Positions 1-6,859 of a stretch of 18,293 nt of DNA are shown piece by piece. The position numbers and the translations under genes were made by a program. Under the pieces are notes generated by a model. The model had not been told where the DNA came from. It saw only the letters and a program-made list of their open reading frames with translations, and made no database searches. Source of the stretch: Thermohalobaculum sp039821125 (GTDB lineage: Bacteria; Pseudomonadota; Alphaproteobacteria; Rhodobacterales; Rhodobacteraceae); NCBI GenBank assembly GCA_039821125.1, contig JBCBOR010000087.1, forward strand, positions 1-18,293, in the 5' to 3' direction. Every line of letters begins with the position of its first letter. Positions within the stretch are counted from its first letter, which is position 1.

Positions 1-1441
1 TCACGAGGAAGCCGTGGTCATCGACCTCGCGCCACATCAGCCCCTCCATGATGCCGGTGACCCACATGGATGCCGCGTAGAGCACGATCCCCAGGGTCGC
101 GAGCCAGAAGTGCCACGAGACCAGCGTAAGGGAATAGAGCCGCTCGCGGTTCCAGAGACGCGGCACCAGGAAGTAGAGCGCGCCGAAGGTGATCATCCCG
201 TTCCAGCCCAGAGCACCGGAGTGCACGTGCCCGATCGTCCAGTCGGTGTAGTGGCTGAGCGAGTTCACGGCCTTGATGGACATCATCGGCCCCTCGAAGG
301 TCGCCATGCCGTAGAAGCCGATGCTGACGGCGAGCATCCTTAGCACAGGGTCCGTGCGCAGCTTGTCCCAGGCGCCGTTCAGCGTCATCAGACCGTTGAT
401 CATGCCGCCCCAGCTGGGCATCCACAGGATCACCGAGAACACCATGCCCAGCGTCTGTGCCCAGTCGGGCAGCGCCGTATAGTGAAGGTGGTGCGGACCC
501 GCCCAGATGTAGAGGAAGATCAGCGCCCAGAAGTGGATGATCGAGAGCTTGTAGGAATAGATCGGCCGCTCGGCCTGTTTCGGCACGAAGTAGTACATCA
601 TGCCAAGGAAGCCTGCGGTCAGGAAGAAGCCGACCGCGTTGTGGCCGTACCACCACTGGGTCAACGCATCCTGGACGCCTCCGAAAAGACTGTAGGACGC
701 ACTGCCGAACACGGACACCGGGACCGAGATGTCGCGCACCACGTGCAGCATCGCGACCGTGACGATGAAGGCCAGGAAGAACCAGTTCGCCACGAAGATA
801 TGCGGCTCCTTGCGGTTGATCAGCGTGCCCATGAAAACCGCGAGATAGGCGACCCAGACCACCGTCAGCAGCAGGTCCACATGCCAGGGAAGCTCGGCGT
901 ATTCCTTGCCCTCGGACCCGCCGAAGACATAGGAGGTCGCGGCCAGCACGATCACAAGCTGATAGCCCCAGAACACGACCCAGGCGAGATCACCGCCCCA
1001 GAGCCGCGCGGCGCAGGTCCGCTGCACCACATAGAGCGAGGTTGCAATCAGCGCATTGCCGCCAAAGGCAAAGATCACGGCAGAAGTGTGCAGTGGCCTC
1101 AGCCGACCGAACGAGGTCCACGGCAGATCGAGGTTCAGTTGCGGGAACGCAAGCTGGAAGGCAATGACAACGCCGACCAGAAAACCGACCACGCCCCAAC
1201 CCGCTGTCGCGATGACCCCGGCGCGGATCACGTCATCCTTGTAGCCCGAGGGCTCGACCACAGGGGCCGCCTTCGATGGCTCGGAGAACATGATCCAGCC
1301 GAACAGCCCGACGGCAATGATCAGAATGACCAGCGCATTGACCTGAAAGGCCAGATCATGCGCGAAGTTCGCAGCCATGGCGGCCAGCACAGCGACAACC
1401 GCGCAGGCGGTCAGCCGAAAAGGAATGAGCATCGTAGACAT
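1..1441 (-). CDS. ccoN: CcoN, cbb3-type cytochrome c oxidase subunit I (3' end outside window)
   Basis: Catalytic subunit of the high-affinity cbb3 terminal oxidase, a multi-span inner-membrane protein that reduces O2 at a heme b3-CuB centre under microaerobic conditions. The first 480 codons are visible; the gene runs off the left edge. Expected ligands are all present: H118 (RPLHTSAVIFAFGGN) and H407 for low-spin heme b, H267 (WWYGHNAVGFF) and H317/H318 (WAGPHHLHY) for CuB, H405 (IGHVHSGALGWNG) for heme b3, and Y311, the helix-VII tyrosine known to be cross-linked in cbb3 enzymes. These positions agree with the numbering I recall for the Rhodobacter sphaeroides protein, which supports the ATG at 1441. 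A GGAG ribosome site precedes it. Promoter control by FnrL is implied by the box at 1500-1513. ccoOPQ would be expected just beyond the left edge. Confidence 0.97.
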   Translation of the reverse strand, partial: MSTMLIPFRLTACAVVAVLAAMAANFAHDLAFQVNALVILIIAVGLFGWIMFSEPSKAAPVVEPSGYKDDVIRAGVIATAGWGVVGFLVGVVIAFQLAFPQLNLDLPWTSFGRLRPLHTSAVIFAFGGNALIATSLYVVQRTCAARLWGGDLAWVVFWGYQLVIVLAATSYVFGGSEGKEYAELPWHVDLLLTVVWVAYLAVFMGTLINRKEPHIFVANWFFLAFIVTVAMLHVVRDISVPVSVFGSASYSLFGGVQDALTQWWYGHNAVGFFLTAGFLGMMYYFVPKQAERPIYSYKLSIIHFWALIFLYIWAGPHHLHYTALPDWAQTLGMVFSVILWMPSWGGMINGLMTLNGAWDKLRTDPVLRMLAVSIGFYGMATFEGPMMSIKAVNSLSHYTDWTIGHVHSGALGWNGMITFGALYFLVPRLWNRERLYSLTLVSWHFWLATLGIVLYAASMWVTGIMEGLMWREVDDHGFLV

Positions 1442-1499
1442 GATCCGCTCCGGGTTCTTTTGATTGGAGCGAGCTAAGCCGAGTCGACGCCAGTGGTCC

Positions 1500-1513
1500 T
1501 TGATTCAGATCAA
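1500..1513. promoter_or_regulatory. FNR/FnrL box upstream of ccoN
   Basis: A perfect dyad TTGAT-TCAG-ATCAA matches the consensus site for FNR-family regulators. Its centre is 65.5 bases from the ccoN ATG. If bound at -41.5 (class II activation), transcription would start near 1465, and a weak -10-like GCTTAG falls at the right place on the minus strand. It could also affect the plus-strand gene starting at 1646. fnrL itself is encoded 2.4 kb away in this window. Confidence 0.88.
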
Positions 1514-1645
1514 CTGGCCGTTTGCACCTGCGAAAGCACCGGAACGCGCACTGTACCCCGCCATCCATGGCCCGGCAGGATTGCGGTCGCCAATCCGAGA
1601 CGACATAGTGGGCCGAGGTCCTGTCGATGCGGAGCGCACATCAAG

Positions 1646-2305
1646 ATGAGTGATCCGGCGCTTACCGGCTGTGTCGATCCCGAAGACTTCATGCCCTTGA
1701 TGGACATGCCGCGCGATCCCGATGCCGTTTATCTCTTTGATTTTGACGGGGTCATAGCGGCCGGCATCGAAGATCACATCTACAAGCTGGACGAGAAGCC
1801 TGGCGAGCACACGACCCTGACGGAGATCGAACATCACCTCGGTCTTCGGATCGGCGATATGGAGTTCCGCTATCGCCGGCATCTGGTGTTTCAGGAGCTG
1901 GCGCTGCGGCTGCAGGTGCCGATCGCCCCCGGCGCAGGGTACGCCGCGGCGAAATGGGCCTCGGACAACGCGCGGTTCTTCGTTCTGACCGCGCGCAGCG
2001 GATGGGCCGCGACCGCACGGGTGCGCGTGTTCTTGGAGACGAACGGTTTGACGCCGATAGACCTCTATCAGGTCGGACGGGTGCACAAGGACCGACAGGT
2101 TCTCCGAACGCTCGAGGAATTTCCCGGCTCCCGCGTCTACTACATCGAAGACTCGCCGCCTCATCTGGCAAAAGCAGCGGCGTTGAACTCACAACGGCTC
2201 TCGACGGTCTTTTGCGAGGCCGAGGCTGACCCGGCCGAAGTGTCGTCTCTCTATGACAAAGTATTTGAACAGGGGGGCCGCCATGTCCGATCCCAAAACG
2301 GGTGA
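1646..2305 (+). CDS. HAD-superfamily hydrolase-like protein
   Basis: A 219-residue soluble protein with the four HAD motifs in order: motif I LFDFDGVI (D32, D34), motif II VLTARS (T115), a motif III lysine near K148 (RVHKDRQ), and motif IV YYIEDSPPHL (D169). This pattern fits a phosphatase or phosphotransferase of the HAD fold; the substrate cannot be told. The cap region between motifs I and II (about residues 40-110) is small and rich in charged residues. The reading frame stays open upstream to an ATG at 1493, but I chose the ATG at 1646: it has GGAGCG at a suitable distance, and the upstream extension shows no HAD-like residues and would cover the FNR box. The end overlaps the start of the next gene by 23 bases, so the two are probably translated together. 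Confidence 0.75.
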   Translation: MSDPALTGCVDPEDFMPLMDMPRDPDAVYLFDFDGVIAAGIEDHIYKLDEKPGEHTTLTEIEHHLGLRIGDMEFRYRRHLVFQELALRLQVPIAPGAGYAAAKWASDNARFFVLTARSGWAATARVRVFLETNGLTPIDLYQVGRVHKDRQVLRTLEEFPGSRVYYIEDSPPHLAKAAALNSQRLSTVFCEAEADPAEVSSLYDKVFEQGGRHVRSQNG

Positions 2306-2870
2306 TGAAACACAACCGGATTGGTACAAACTGCTCGATCACTCGCGCAGCATGTTCATCTATCATGCTGGACAGCGCCTGAATTCAACGCGCTATTTCT
2401 TTGCGATCTATGGCGTGATCATCGGGGCTTATATTTCTGTTTTCAAGGAAACAGGAATTAACGAAACCAAGCCTTACGCACTGGCGGGTATCGCCGTGTT
2501 CGGTTTTGTCATTGCCTTGGTGTACTTCTTGCTCGATCTGCGAAACGCCGAGCTTGTTCACGTCGACGAGAACGCGATGCATTTTGTCGAGCGCCAGATC
2601 CTGGCCCCGGTCGTCGACAAAGAATTCAAGCAAGGCGGTGATTTCCCCAACGGTAAGTTGGCAAAACCCTACAAAAACAATCCGGTTGAAACCGTCAGCT
2701 TGTCGAAAGCGATGCATAAAGCGCCCAAATCCAGCACGGGCATCAAATATGGCACCGTCATGTTCTGGATTTTCCTGATCGCAATCGCCGTGCCTTTGGG
2801 CGGCGCAATCTATCATCTGGGCTGGGAGATATTCGCCACGGCAGCACCCGCAGCCGCGCAGGGGTCCTGA
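2283..2870 (+). CDS. three-helix membrane protein of unknown function
   Basis: A 195-residue protein that I do not recognise as a named family. Predicted membrane helices lie at about residues 37-54, 66-84 and 157-177. They frame a cytoplasmic or periplasmic middle region of about 70 residues with the sequence LLDLRNAELVHVDENA right after helix 2, a pattern I have seen in other uncharacterised bacterial membrane proteins with a paired-helix N-terminus. The tail ends in an Ala-rich stretch (ATAAPAAAQGS). The ATG at 2283 is preceded by AGGGGGG and lies inside the end of the HAD-like gene; an in-frame ATG at 2253 is less well placed. By eye the gene is richer in A/T and in AAA/GAA codons than its neighbours, which hints at a separate origin. 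Co-translation with the HAD-like protein suggests joint function. Confidence 0.7.
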   Translation: MSDPKTGDETQPDWYKLLDHSRSMFIYHAGQRLNSTRYFFAIYGVIIGAYISVFKETGINETKPYALAGIAVFGFVIALVYFLLDLRNAELVHVDENAMHFVERQILAPVVDKEFKQGGDFPNGKLAKPYKNNPVETVSLSKAMHKAPKSSTGIKYGTVMFWIFLIAIAVPLGGAIYHLGWEIFATAAPAAAQGS

Positions 2871-2880
2871 GCAACCCTCA

Positions 2881-2904
2881 CATGGGCAGGCGGACCTGCC
2901 CATG
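2881..2904. terminator. perfect hairpin between convergent genes
   Basis: A 10-bp perfect stem (CATGGGCAGG and its complement) closes a 4-base loop CGGA, ten bases after the stop codon of the membrane protein gene. No U-run follows on either strand, so it may be a transcript-end stabiliser or a weak terminator rather than a classic intrinsic one. Confidence 0.55.
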
Positions 2905-2912
2905 ACCGCATC

Positions 2913-2935
2913 CGGGCTTACCTGCGGTATGCCCG
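2913..2935. terminator. second hairpin between convergent genes
   Basis: CGGGC-T-TACC, loop TGC, GGTA-T-GCCCG forms a 9-bp stem with one T/T mismatch, 8 bases after the first hairpin and 26 bases beyond the usp stop codon on the minus strand. It could end or protect the usp transcript. No U-run is present. Confidence 0.4.
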
Positions 2936-2960
2936 AACCCGCGTTTCAAGACTGGCGCGA

Positions 2961-3785
2961 TCAGTGCGACATCAGCACCGGAATGTGCGAGCGCGCCACC
3001 ACATCGCGGGTGACGCCGCCCAGCAACATCTCGGAGACGCGCGAGTGCTCGTAGGCACCCATGACCAGCAACCCGGCATCGGTCTCGGCACAGGCATTGA
3101 GAATGATCTCCGAGGTCGACAGACCGCCCGGTTTCTCGACGTTCAGCGTCGCCTCGAGCCCGTGACGGCTGAGATGCTCCATGATGCTGGCACCGGGCTG
3201 GCGGACCTTCTCGTCTGACCCGACATGCAGGACCATCAGGCGGTGCTTGTCCTCGAGCAGATCCATGGCATCCGCCAAGGCACGCGACGCGGCCCGCTCG
3301 CCATCCCAGGCCAGAACCGCCGCCGCCGATTGCTCGAACCGTTCGAACCCGCGCGGGGCAACCAGAACGGGACGTCCGCTTTCCATCGCCACGTCGTCCG
3401 GGCGCGGTTCGTCATAGACCGAGGACTTGCCATCCGGCTGCGCCATCACGATCAGATCATAGGTCCGCCCCATGCGCGACAGCACATCGTTGGGGAACCC
3501 GCTCTGGCAGATGAAATCATTGCGGACCCCCTGCTCGGCAGATCCGACAATCTCTTCGAATTCTTCGCGGCGTTGCTCCTCGGCCTCGCGCACGCCCTCG
3601 TCCATGATGTAGAGCGCGGCCTGGGTGAGATACGCCTCGAACTGGTACCGGGTGTGCGGCGCCGTATGCGCGAAAACGCCGGTCAGGTGGGCGTCATAGC
3701 GCCGGGCCATCGCAGCGGCCAGCCGCACGGCACGTGCGGCACCATCGGTGCCGTTGAAGCTGACAAGAATGTTCTTGATCGACAT
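2961..3785 (-). CDS. tandem-domain universal stress protein (UspA family)
   Basis: A 274-residue cytoplasmic protein with two Usp folds. Domain 1 spans about residues 1-148 (IKNILVSFNGTDGAARAVRLA at its start, RPVLVAPRG at its end). Domain 2 spans about 158-274 and ends with the well-kept nucleotide-binding style motif MGAYEHSRVSEMLLGG followed by HIPVLMSH. Domain 1 lacks an equally clear motif, so only the second half may bind ATP. The ATG at 3785 is chosen over an upstream in-frame ATG at 3818 because AGGAGG lies 6 bases before it. Tandem Usp genes beside fnrL and cco genes are common in Rhodobacteraceae, and the FNR box 66 bases upstream fits induction at low oxygen. Confidence 0.9.
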   Translation of the reverse strand: MSIKNILVSFNGTDGAARAVRLAAAMARRYDAHLTGVFAHTAPHTRYQFEAYLTQAALYIMDEGVREAEEQRREEFEEIVGSAEQGVRNDFICQSGFPNDVLSRMGRTYDLIVMAQPDGKSSVYDEPRPDDVAMESGRPVLVAPRGFERFEQSAAAVLAWDGERAASRALADAMDLLEDKHRLMVLHVGSDEKVRQPGASIMEHLSRHGLEATLNVEKPGGLSTSEIILNACAETDAGLLVMGAYEHSRVSEMLLGGVTRDVVARSHIPVLMSH

Positions 3786-3844
3786 CGGGGTCCTCCTTCC
3801 CGCACTGGATGGGACCACGATGGTTCAGATCACAGGCCGCGTCG

Positions 3845-3858
3845 TTGATCGAGATCAA
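3845..3858. promoter_or_regulatory. FNR/FnrL box upstream of usp
   Basis: A perfect dyad TTGAT-CGAG-ATCAA. The centre is 66.5 bases from the usp ATG, nearly the same distance as for the ccoN box, so class II activation by FnrL is likely. It lies 36 bases past the fnrL stop codon, which gives usp its own promoter separate from fnrL. Confidence 0.88.
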
Positions 3859-3894
3859 GATTGCAGCGCAGGCGCCAGTTGATGGCAGTCCGGG

Positions 3895-4662
3895 CTATGC
3901 CGTGCCGCGGGTGTTGAAATCCTCGACGATCTCCCCGGCGATGCCGGACAGTTCCGCGAGATCCAGAATCCGGATGGTGCGCCGGTCCGGCAGGTCGATC
4001 GTGCCGTTCTTGCGCATCCGGGTGAACTGGCGGCTGACCGTCTCGATGGTCAGGCCCAGATATTCGGCGATCGCCTCGCGCGTCAGGGGCAGCGTGATCA
4101 GCGAGCCATTGGCCATGGAACCTTTGTCCAGCATGGCCTGGCGCCGCACGAGAATCATGAGGAAGCTCGCAAGCCGCTCCCGCGCGGTCTTGCGGCCAAG
4201 CAGCAACATCCACTCGCGCGCCGCTTCCAGCTCGTCCAGCGTCATCTCCAGCAGCCGCCGTTCCAGCGAGCGGCTGTCCGTCATGATCGTCTCGAATTCG
4301 CGCCGGTGGAACAGGCACATCCGCACCGGCGAGACAGCGATGGCGTCAAAGGGGGCCGTGTTTCGCATCGGCCGCCCGATGAAGTCGGACGCGAACAGCA
4401 ACCCAACCATCTGGCGGCGTCCATCCTCGAGCGTCTTGTGCAGCGCCACCACACCCGAGACGACCGAGCCGACAAACGGGGTCGGCTCGCCTTCGCCGAC
4501 AATCTCCTGCCCGGCCTCGAAGTCCCGGTAAAACTTTACGTCGTCGAGACGTGTCAGCTCGGCCGGAGATGAGTAGCTGCACACCGCCCTGTGGCGGATC
4601 GGGCAGGTGCTGCACCGCTCGAGACCCTGCGACAGATCAGGGGGTTGGGACATCAAGACCAT
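3895..4662 (-). CDS. fnrL: FnrL, oxygen-sensing Crp/Fnr-family regulator
   Basis: A 255-residue transcription factor that binds DNA as a dimer when it carries an oxygen-labile [4Fe-4S] cluster. Cluster cysteines are present: C17, C20 and C28 in CSTCPIRHRAVC, plus C116 in VRMCLFHR. A cyclic-nucleotide-type beta-barrel spans roughly residues 35-145, followed by a dimer helix. The winged HTH is near 190-225, with the recognition helix ETVSRQ (the E..SR signature that reads TTGAT half-sites). The start is uncertain: ATG at 4662 or the ATG nine bases later (MSQ), and neither has a strong ribosome site. Its target boxes lie upstream of ccoN and usp in the same window. No FNR box is seen upstream of fnrL itself. 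Confidence 0.95.
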   Translation of the reverse strand: MVLMSQPPDLSQGLERCSTCPIRHRAVCSYSSPAELTRLDDVKFYRDFEAGQEIVGEGEPTPFVGSVVSGVVALHKTLEDGRRQMVGLLFASDFIGRPMRNTAPFDAIAVSPVRMCLFHRREFETIMTDSRSLERRLLEMTLDELEAAREWMLLLGRKTARERLASFLMILVRRQAMLDKGSMANGSLITLPLTREAIAEYLGLTIETVSRQFTRMRKNGTIDLPDRRTIRILDLAELSGIAGEIVEDFNTRGTA

Positions 4663-4693
4663 GCTGACGATGTACCTGTTTTGGACCCTTTGA

Positions 4694-4722
4694 AAGGTAG
4701 TGGATCAGCCGGCGTCCCGCAA
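4694..4722 (-). promoter_or_regulatory. possible sigma-70 promoter of fnrL
   Basis: On the minus strand TTGCGG and TACCTT are separated by 17 bases, with the -10 about 32 bases before the fnrL ATG. The match to consensus is poor (4/6 and 3/6), so this is a guess supported mainly by position in the 109-base gap between the lyase gene and fnrL. Confidence 0.3.
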
Positions 4723-4771
4723 GGCGCTTGTCCGGTCCGGGCAGGTGTCGCCGCGTCGCACGGCGCCCGCG

Positions 4772-5626
4772 CTAGCCTTGTTTCCCGCCCTGCCGTGCAA
4801 GCAGTTTCTGCGCTCTGAGGATAATCGGCAGATCGATCATACGATCGTCCAACCGGACCGCACCAAGGCCCTCGGCCTCGGCCTCCGTCGCCGCTGCGAC
4901 CACGCGGGTGGCCCAGACAAGCTCGGCCTCGCTCGGGCTGAAGACCCTGTTGAGCCGGGTGACCTGATCGGGATGCACGGCGAAACCTCCGGTCGAGCCC
5001 ATGGCGCGGCCCCTGCGCGCGGCGGCCTCGAACACGTCGAGATCGGTCAGGTTGGCCAGCGTCTCGGGCACCACCATAGGGGCAACACCCGCCGATCGCG
5101 CCGCATGGGCCACGGTCAGGGCGGTCGCCGTCAGCAGATCCGGGTCGGGCGCTGCCTCCATATCGGTCAGGTAGTCCTCGATCCCGAAGGTCATCGCCAC
5201 GATCCGCGGCGCCGCGGCGGCGATGGCGGGGGCGTTCACGACACCTTCGGCGGATTCGATCATCGGTAGAAGACCGATTGGCGCGAGCCCGCGCTCCGCC
5301 TCGATCTCGGATAGAATAGCGTCCACCGCCGTGACCTCCGCCGCTGTGTGGCAGTCGGGCAAGACGATGGCCCGGACCCCGGTGCGTGCCGTGACCTCGA
5401 TATCGGCCATGGCCGGGCGCCAGAGCGTGTTGATCCGCACGAGCACGTCCATCCCTTGCCCCGCCAGCAGATCGACAGCGGCGGGCAGGGCGGCACGTGC
5501 CTCGTCCTTGCGGTCCGCCGCAATGCTGGCTTCCAGATCCAGGATGATCGCATCGGCGCCGCGCGTGGCGGCCTTGGCCAGAAACCGGTCTTCAAGAACC
5601 GGGATGAAAAGAGCCGAGCGCCACAT
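4772..5626 (-). CDS. HpcH/HpaI (CitE-like) CoA-ester lyase
   Basis: A 284-residue cytoplasmic TIM-barrel protein of the CitE / malyl-CoA lyase / citramalyl-CoA lyase group, which splits a beta-hydroxyacyl-CoA into acetyl-CoA (or propionyl-CoA) and an oxo-acid. Visible family residues are R64 (VLVRIN), the Mg-binding E124 (PMIESAEGV) and D151 (FGIEDYLTD), and the tail motif GGFAVHPDQV. The usual LED(S/A)V segment reads LDLEAS here, an Asp-to-Ala change that may alter substrate choice. The ATG follows the TGA of the CoA-transferase with no gap (TGAATG), so the two are translationally coupled. It is the last gene of the transporter operon. The physiological substrate cannot be read from the sequence; citramalyl-CoA or malyl-CoA type esters are plausible. 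Confidence 0.85.
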   Translation of the reverse strand: MWRSALFIPVLEDRFLAKAATRGADAIILDLEASIAADRKDEARAALPAAVDLLAGQGMDVLVRINTLWRPAMADIEVTARTGVRAIVLPDCHTAAEVTAVDAILSEIEAERGLAPIGLLPMIESAEGVVNAPAIAAAAPRIVAMTFGIEDYLTDMEAAPDPDLLTATALTVAHAARSAGVAPMVVPETLANLTDLDVFEAAARRGRAMGSTGGFAVHPDQVTRLNRVFSPSEAELVWATRVVAAATEAEAEGLGAVRLDDRMIDLPIILRAQKLLARQGGKQG

Positions 5627-6847
5627 TCAGACAATCCCCCTGTCGGCCAACGCAGCCTGGTCGTCGGCGCATATCTCCAGCAGGTCGAGCATCTCCTGCG
5701 TGTGCTGCCCGAGCACCGGCGCAGGCTGGCGGATCGCGCCGGGTGTCTCGGAGAGGCGCGGAAAGACCTGATGCATCGCGACCGTGCCATAGTCCGCGTC
5801 CTCGGCATGGACAATCACGCCGCGCCCCTTGATGTACTCATGGTCGAGCAACTCGCCCGCATCGGCAATCGCCCCGACCGTCAGCCCCTGTTCCGTGCAG
5901 TAGGCGAGGTTCTCCTCCAGCGTCCGTTTCGCAAAGAACGCCGCCATATGCTCGTCCAGCGCAGGCATGTTCTCGACCCGCGAGCGCGGCGTCAGGAACC
6001 GGGGGTCCTCGATCAGTTCGGGCTGGCCCATGGCATGGGCAACCTTCTCCCACATCGACTGCATCGAGGCCGACATCGCGATGTACTTGCCATCCTTGCA
6101 TGCATAGACCCCGCGCGGCGCGGCAACATCGGAAGAGTTGCCCTTGCGCTGCGGAACCTCGCCCGTGATGGTGTACTCTGCCGACCAGGGGCCGAGGATC
6201 CCGTGCAGCGGCTCGAACAGGCTGAGGTCGATGACCTGCCCCTTGGCCGCGCCTTTCTCCCGCGCCAGCAAGGCCGTGACCACAGCGCCGTACCCCGCAA
6301 GGCCCGAGACCATGTCGGCCAGCGCCAGCGGCGGCAGAAGCGGCGGCTTGTCGGCAAAACCGGACATGTCGGCAAAGCCCGACAGCGCCTCGACCAGCGT
6401 GCCGTAACCCGGACGCTTGGCATATGGCCCCGTTTGCCCCCACCCGGAGATGCGCACGATGATCAGACCCGGCTGATGCTGCCAGAGCACGTCCGGACCA
6501 AGCCCCCAGTCCTCCAGCGTGCCCGGGACGAAGTTCTCCATGAGCACATCGGACTTCTCGACAAGACGCAGCAGCAGATCCTTGCCCTCATCGGCTTTCA
6601 GGTTCAGCGTCATGCTTTTCTTCGACCGGGCGAAGACCTTCCACCAGAGCCCGCCATAGCCGAAATGGCGCAGGTCATCGCCGCGGCCCGGCCGTTCGAT
6701 CTTGACCACCTCGGCCCCGAAATCGGCGAGCTTGTGGCTGAGCATATTGCCCGCCGCCAACCGGGACATGTCGAGGACACGCACGCCATCAAGGGGTCCT
6801 TTGGCATCGGGATGGAACCCGGTCTCAGCGCTGCTGCTTCGCGTCAT
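5627..6847 (-). CDS. class III (CaiB/BaiF-type) CoA-transferase
   Basis: A 406-residue cytoplasmic enzyme that moves CoA from a donor such as succinyl-CoA to a carboxylic acid. Family features: GVRVLDMSRLAAGNM at the N-terminus, FGAEVVKIERPGRGDDLR, NFVPGTLEDWGLG, ISGWGQTGP, and ALADMVSG containing D178, the expected catalytic aspartate that forms the acyl-enzyme intermediate. Length is normal for the family. It starts 12 bases after the sulfatase stop codon and abuts the lyase gene. In itaconate and malate degradation a CaiB-type transferase works directly with a CitE-type lyase, so a similar activate-then-cleave pair is inferred, here fed by sulfatase products. Confidence 0.9.
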   Translation of the reverse strand: MTRSSSAETGFHPDAKGPLDGVRVLDMSRLAAGNMLSHKLADFGAEVVKIERPGRGDDLRHFGYGGLWWKVFARSKKSMTLNLKADEGKDLLLRLVEKSDVLMENFVPGTLEDWGLGPDVLWQHQPGLIIVRISGWGQTGPYAKRPGYGTLVEALSGFADMSGFADKPPLLPPLALADMVSGLAGYGAVVTALLAREKGAAKGQVIDLSLFEPLHGILGPWSAEYTITGEVPQRKGNSSDVAAPRGVYACKDGKYIAMSASMQSMWEKVAHAMGQPELIEDPRFLTPRSRVENMPALDEHMAAFFAKRTLEENLAYCTEQGLTVGAIADAGELLDHEYIKGRGVIVHAEDADYGTVAMHQVFPRLSETPGAIRQPAPVLGQHTQEMLDLLEICADDQAALADRGIV

Positions 6848-6859
6848 CTTGTGCTTTCG

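Noticed and set aside
482..1477. A 331-codon plus-strand open frame opposite ccoN
   Set aside because: Shadow of a strongly conserved oxidase gene; highly charged sequence with no recognisable domain.
1493..1645. N-terminal extension of the HAD-like protein to the ATG at 1493
   Set aside because: It would begin inside the FNR box, has no ribosome site, and its residues do not resemble the HAD fold.
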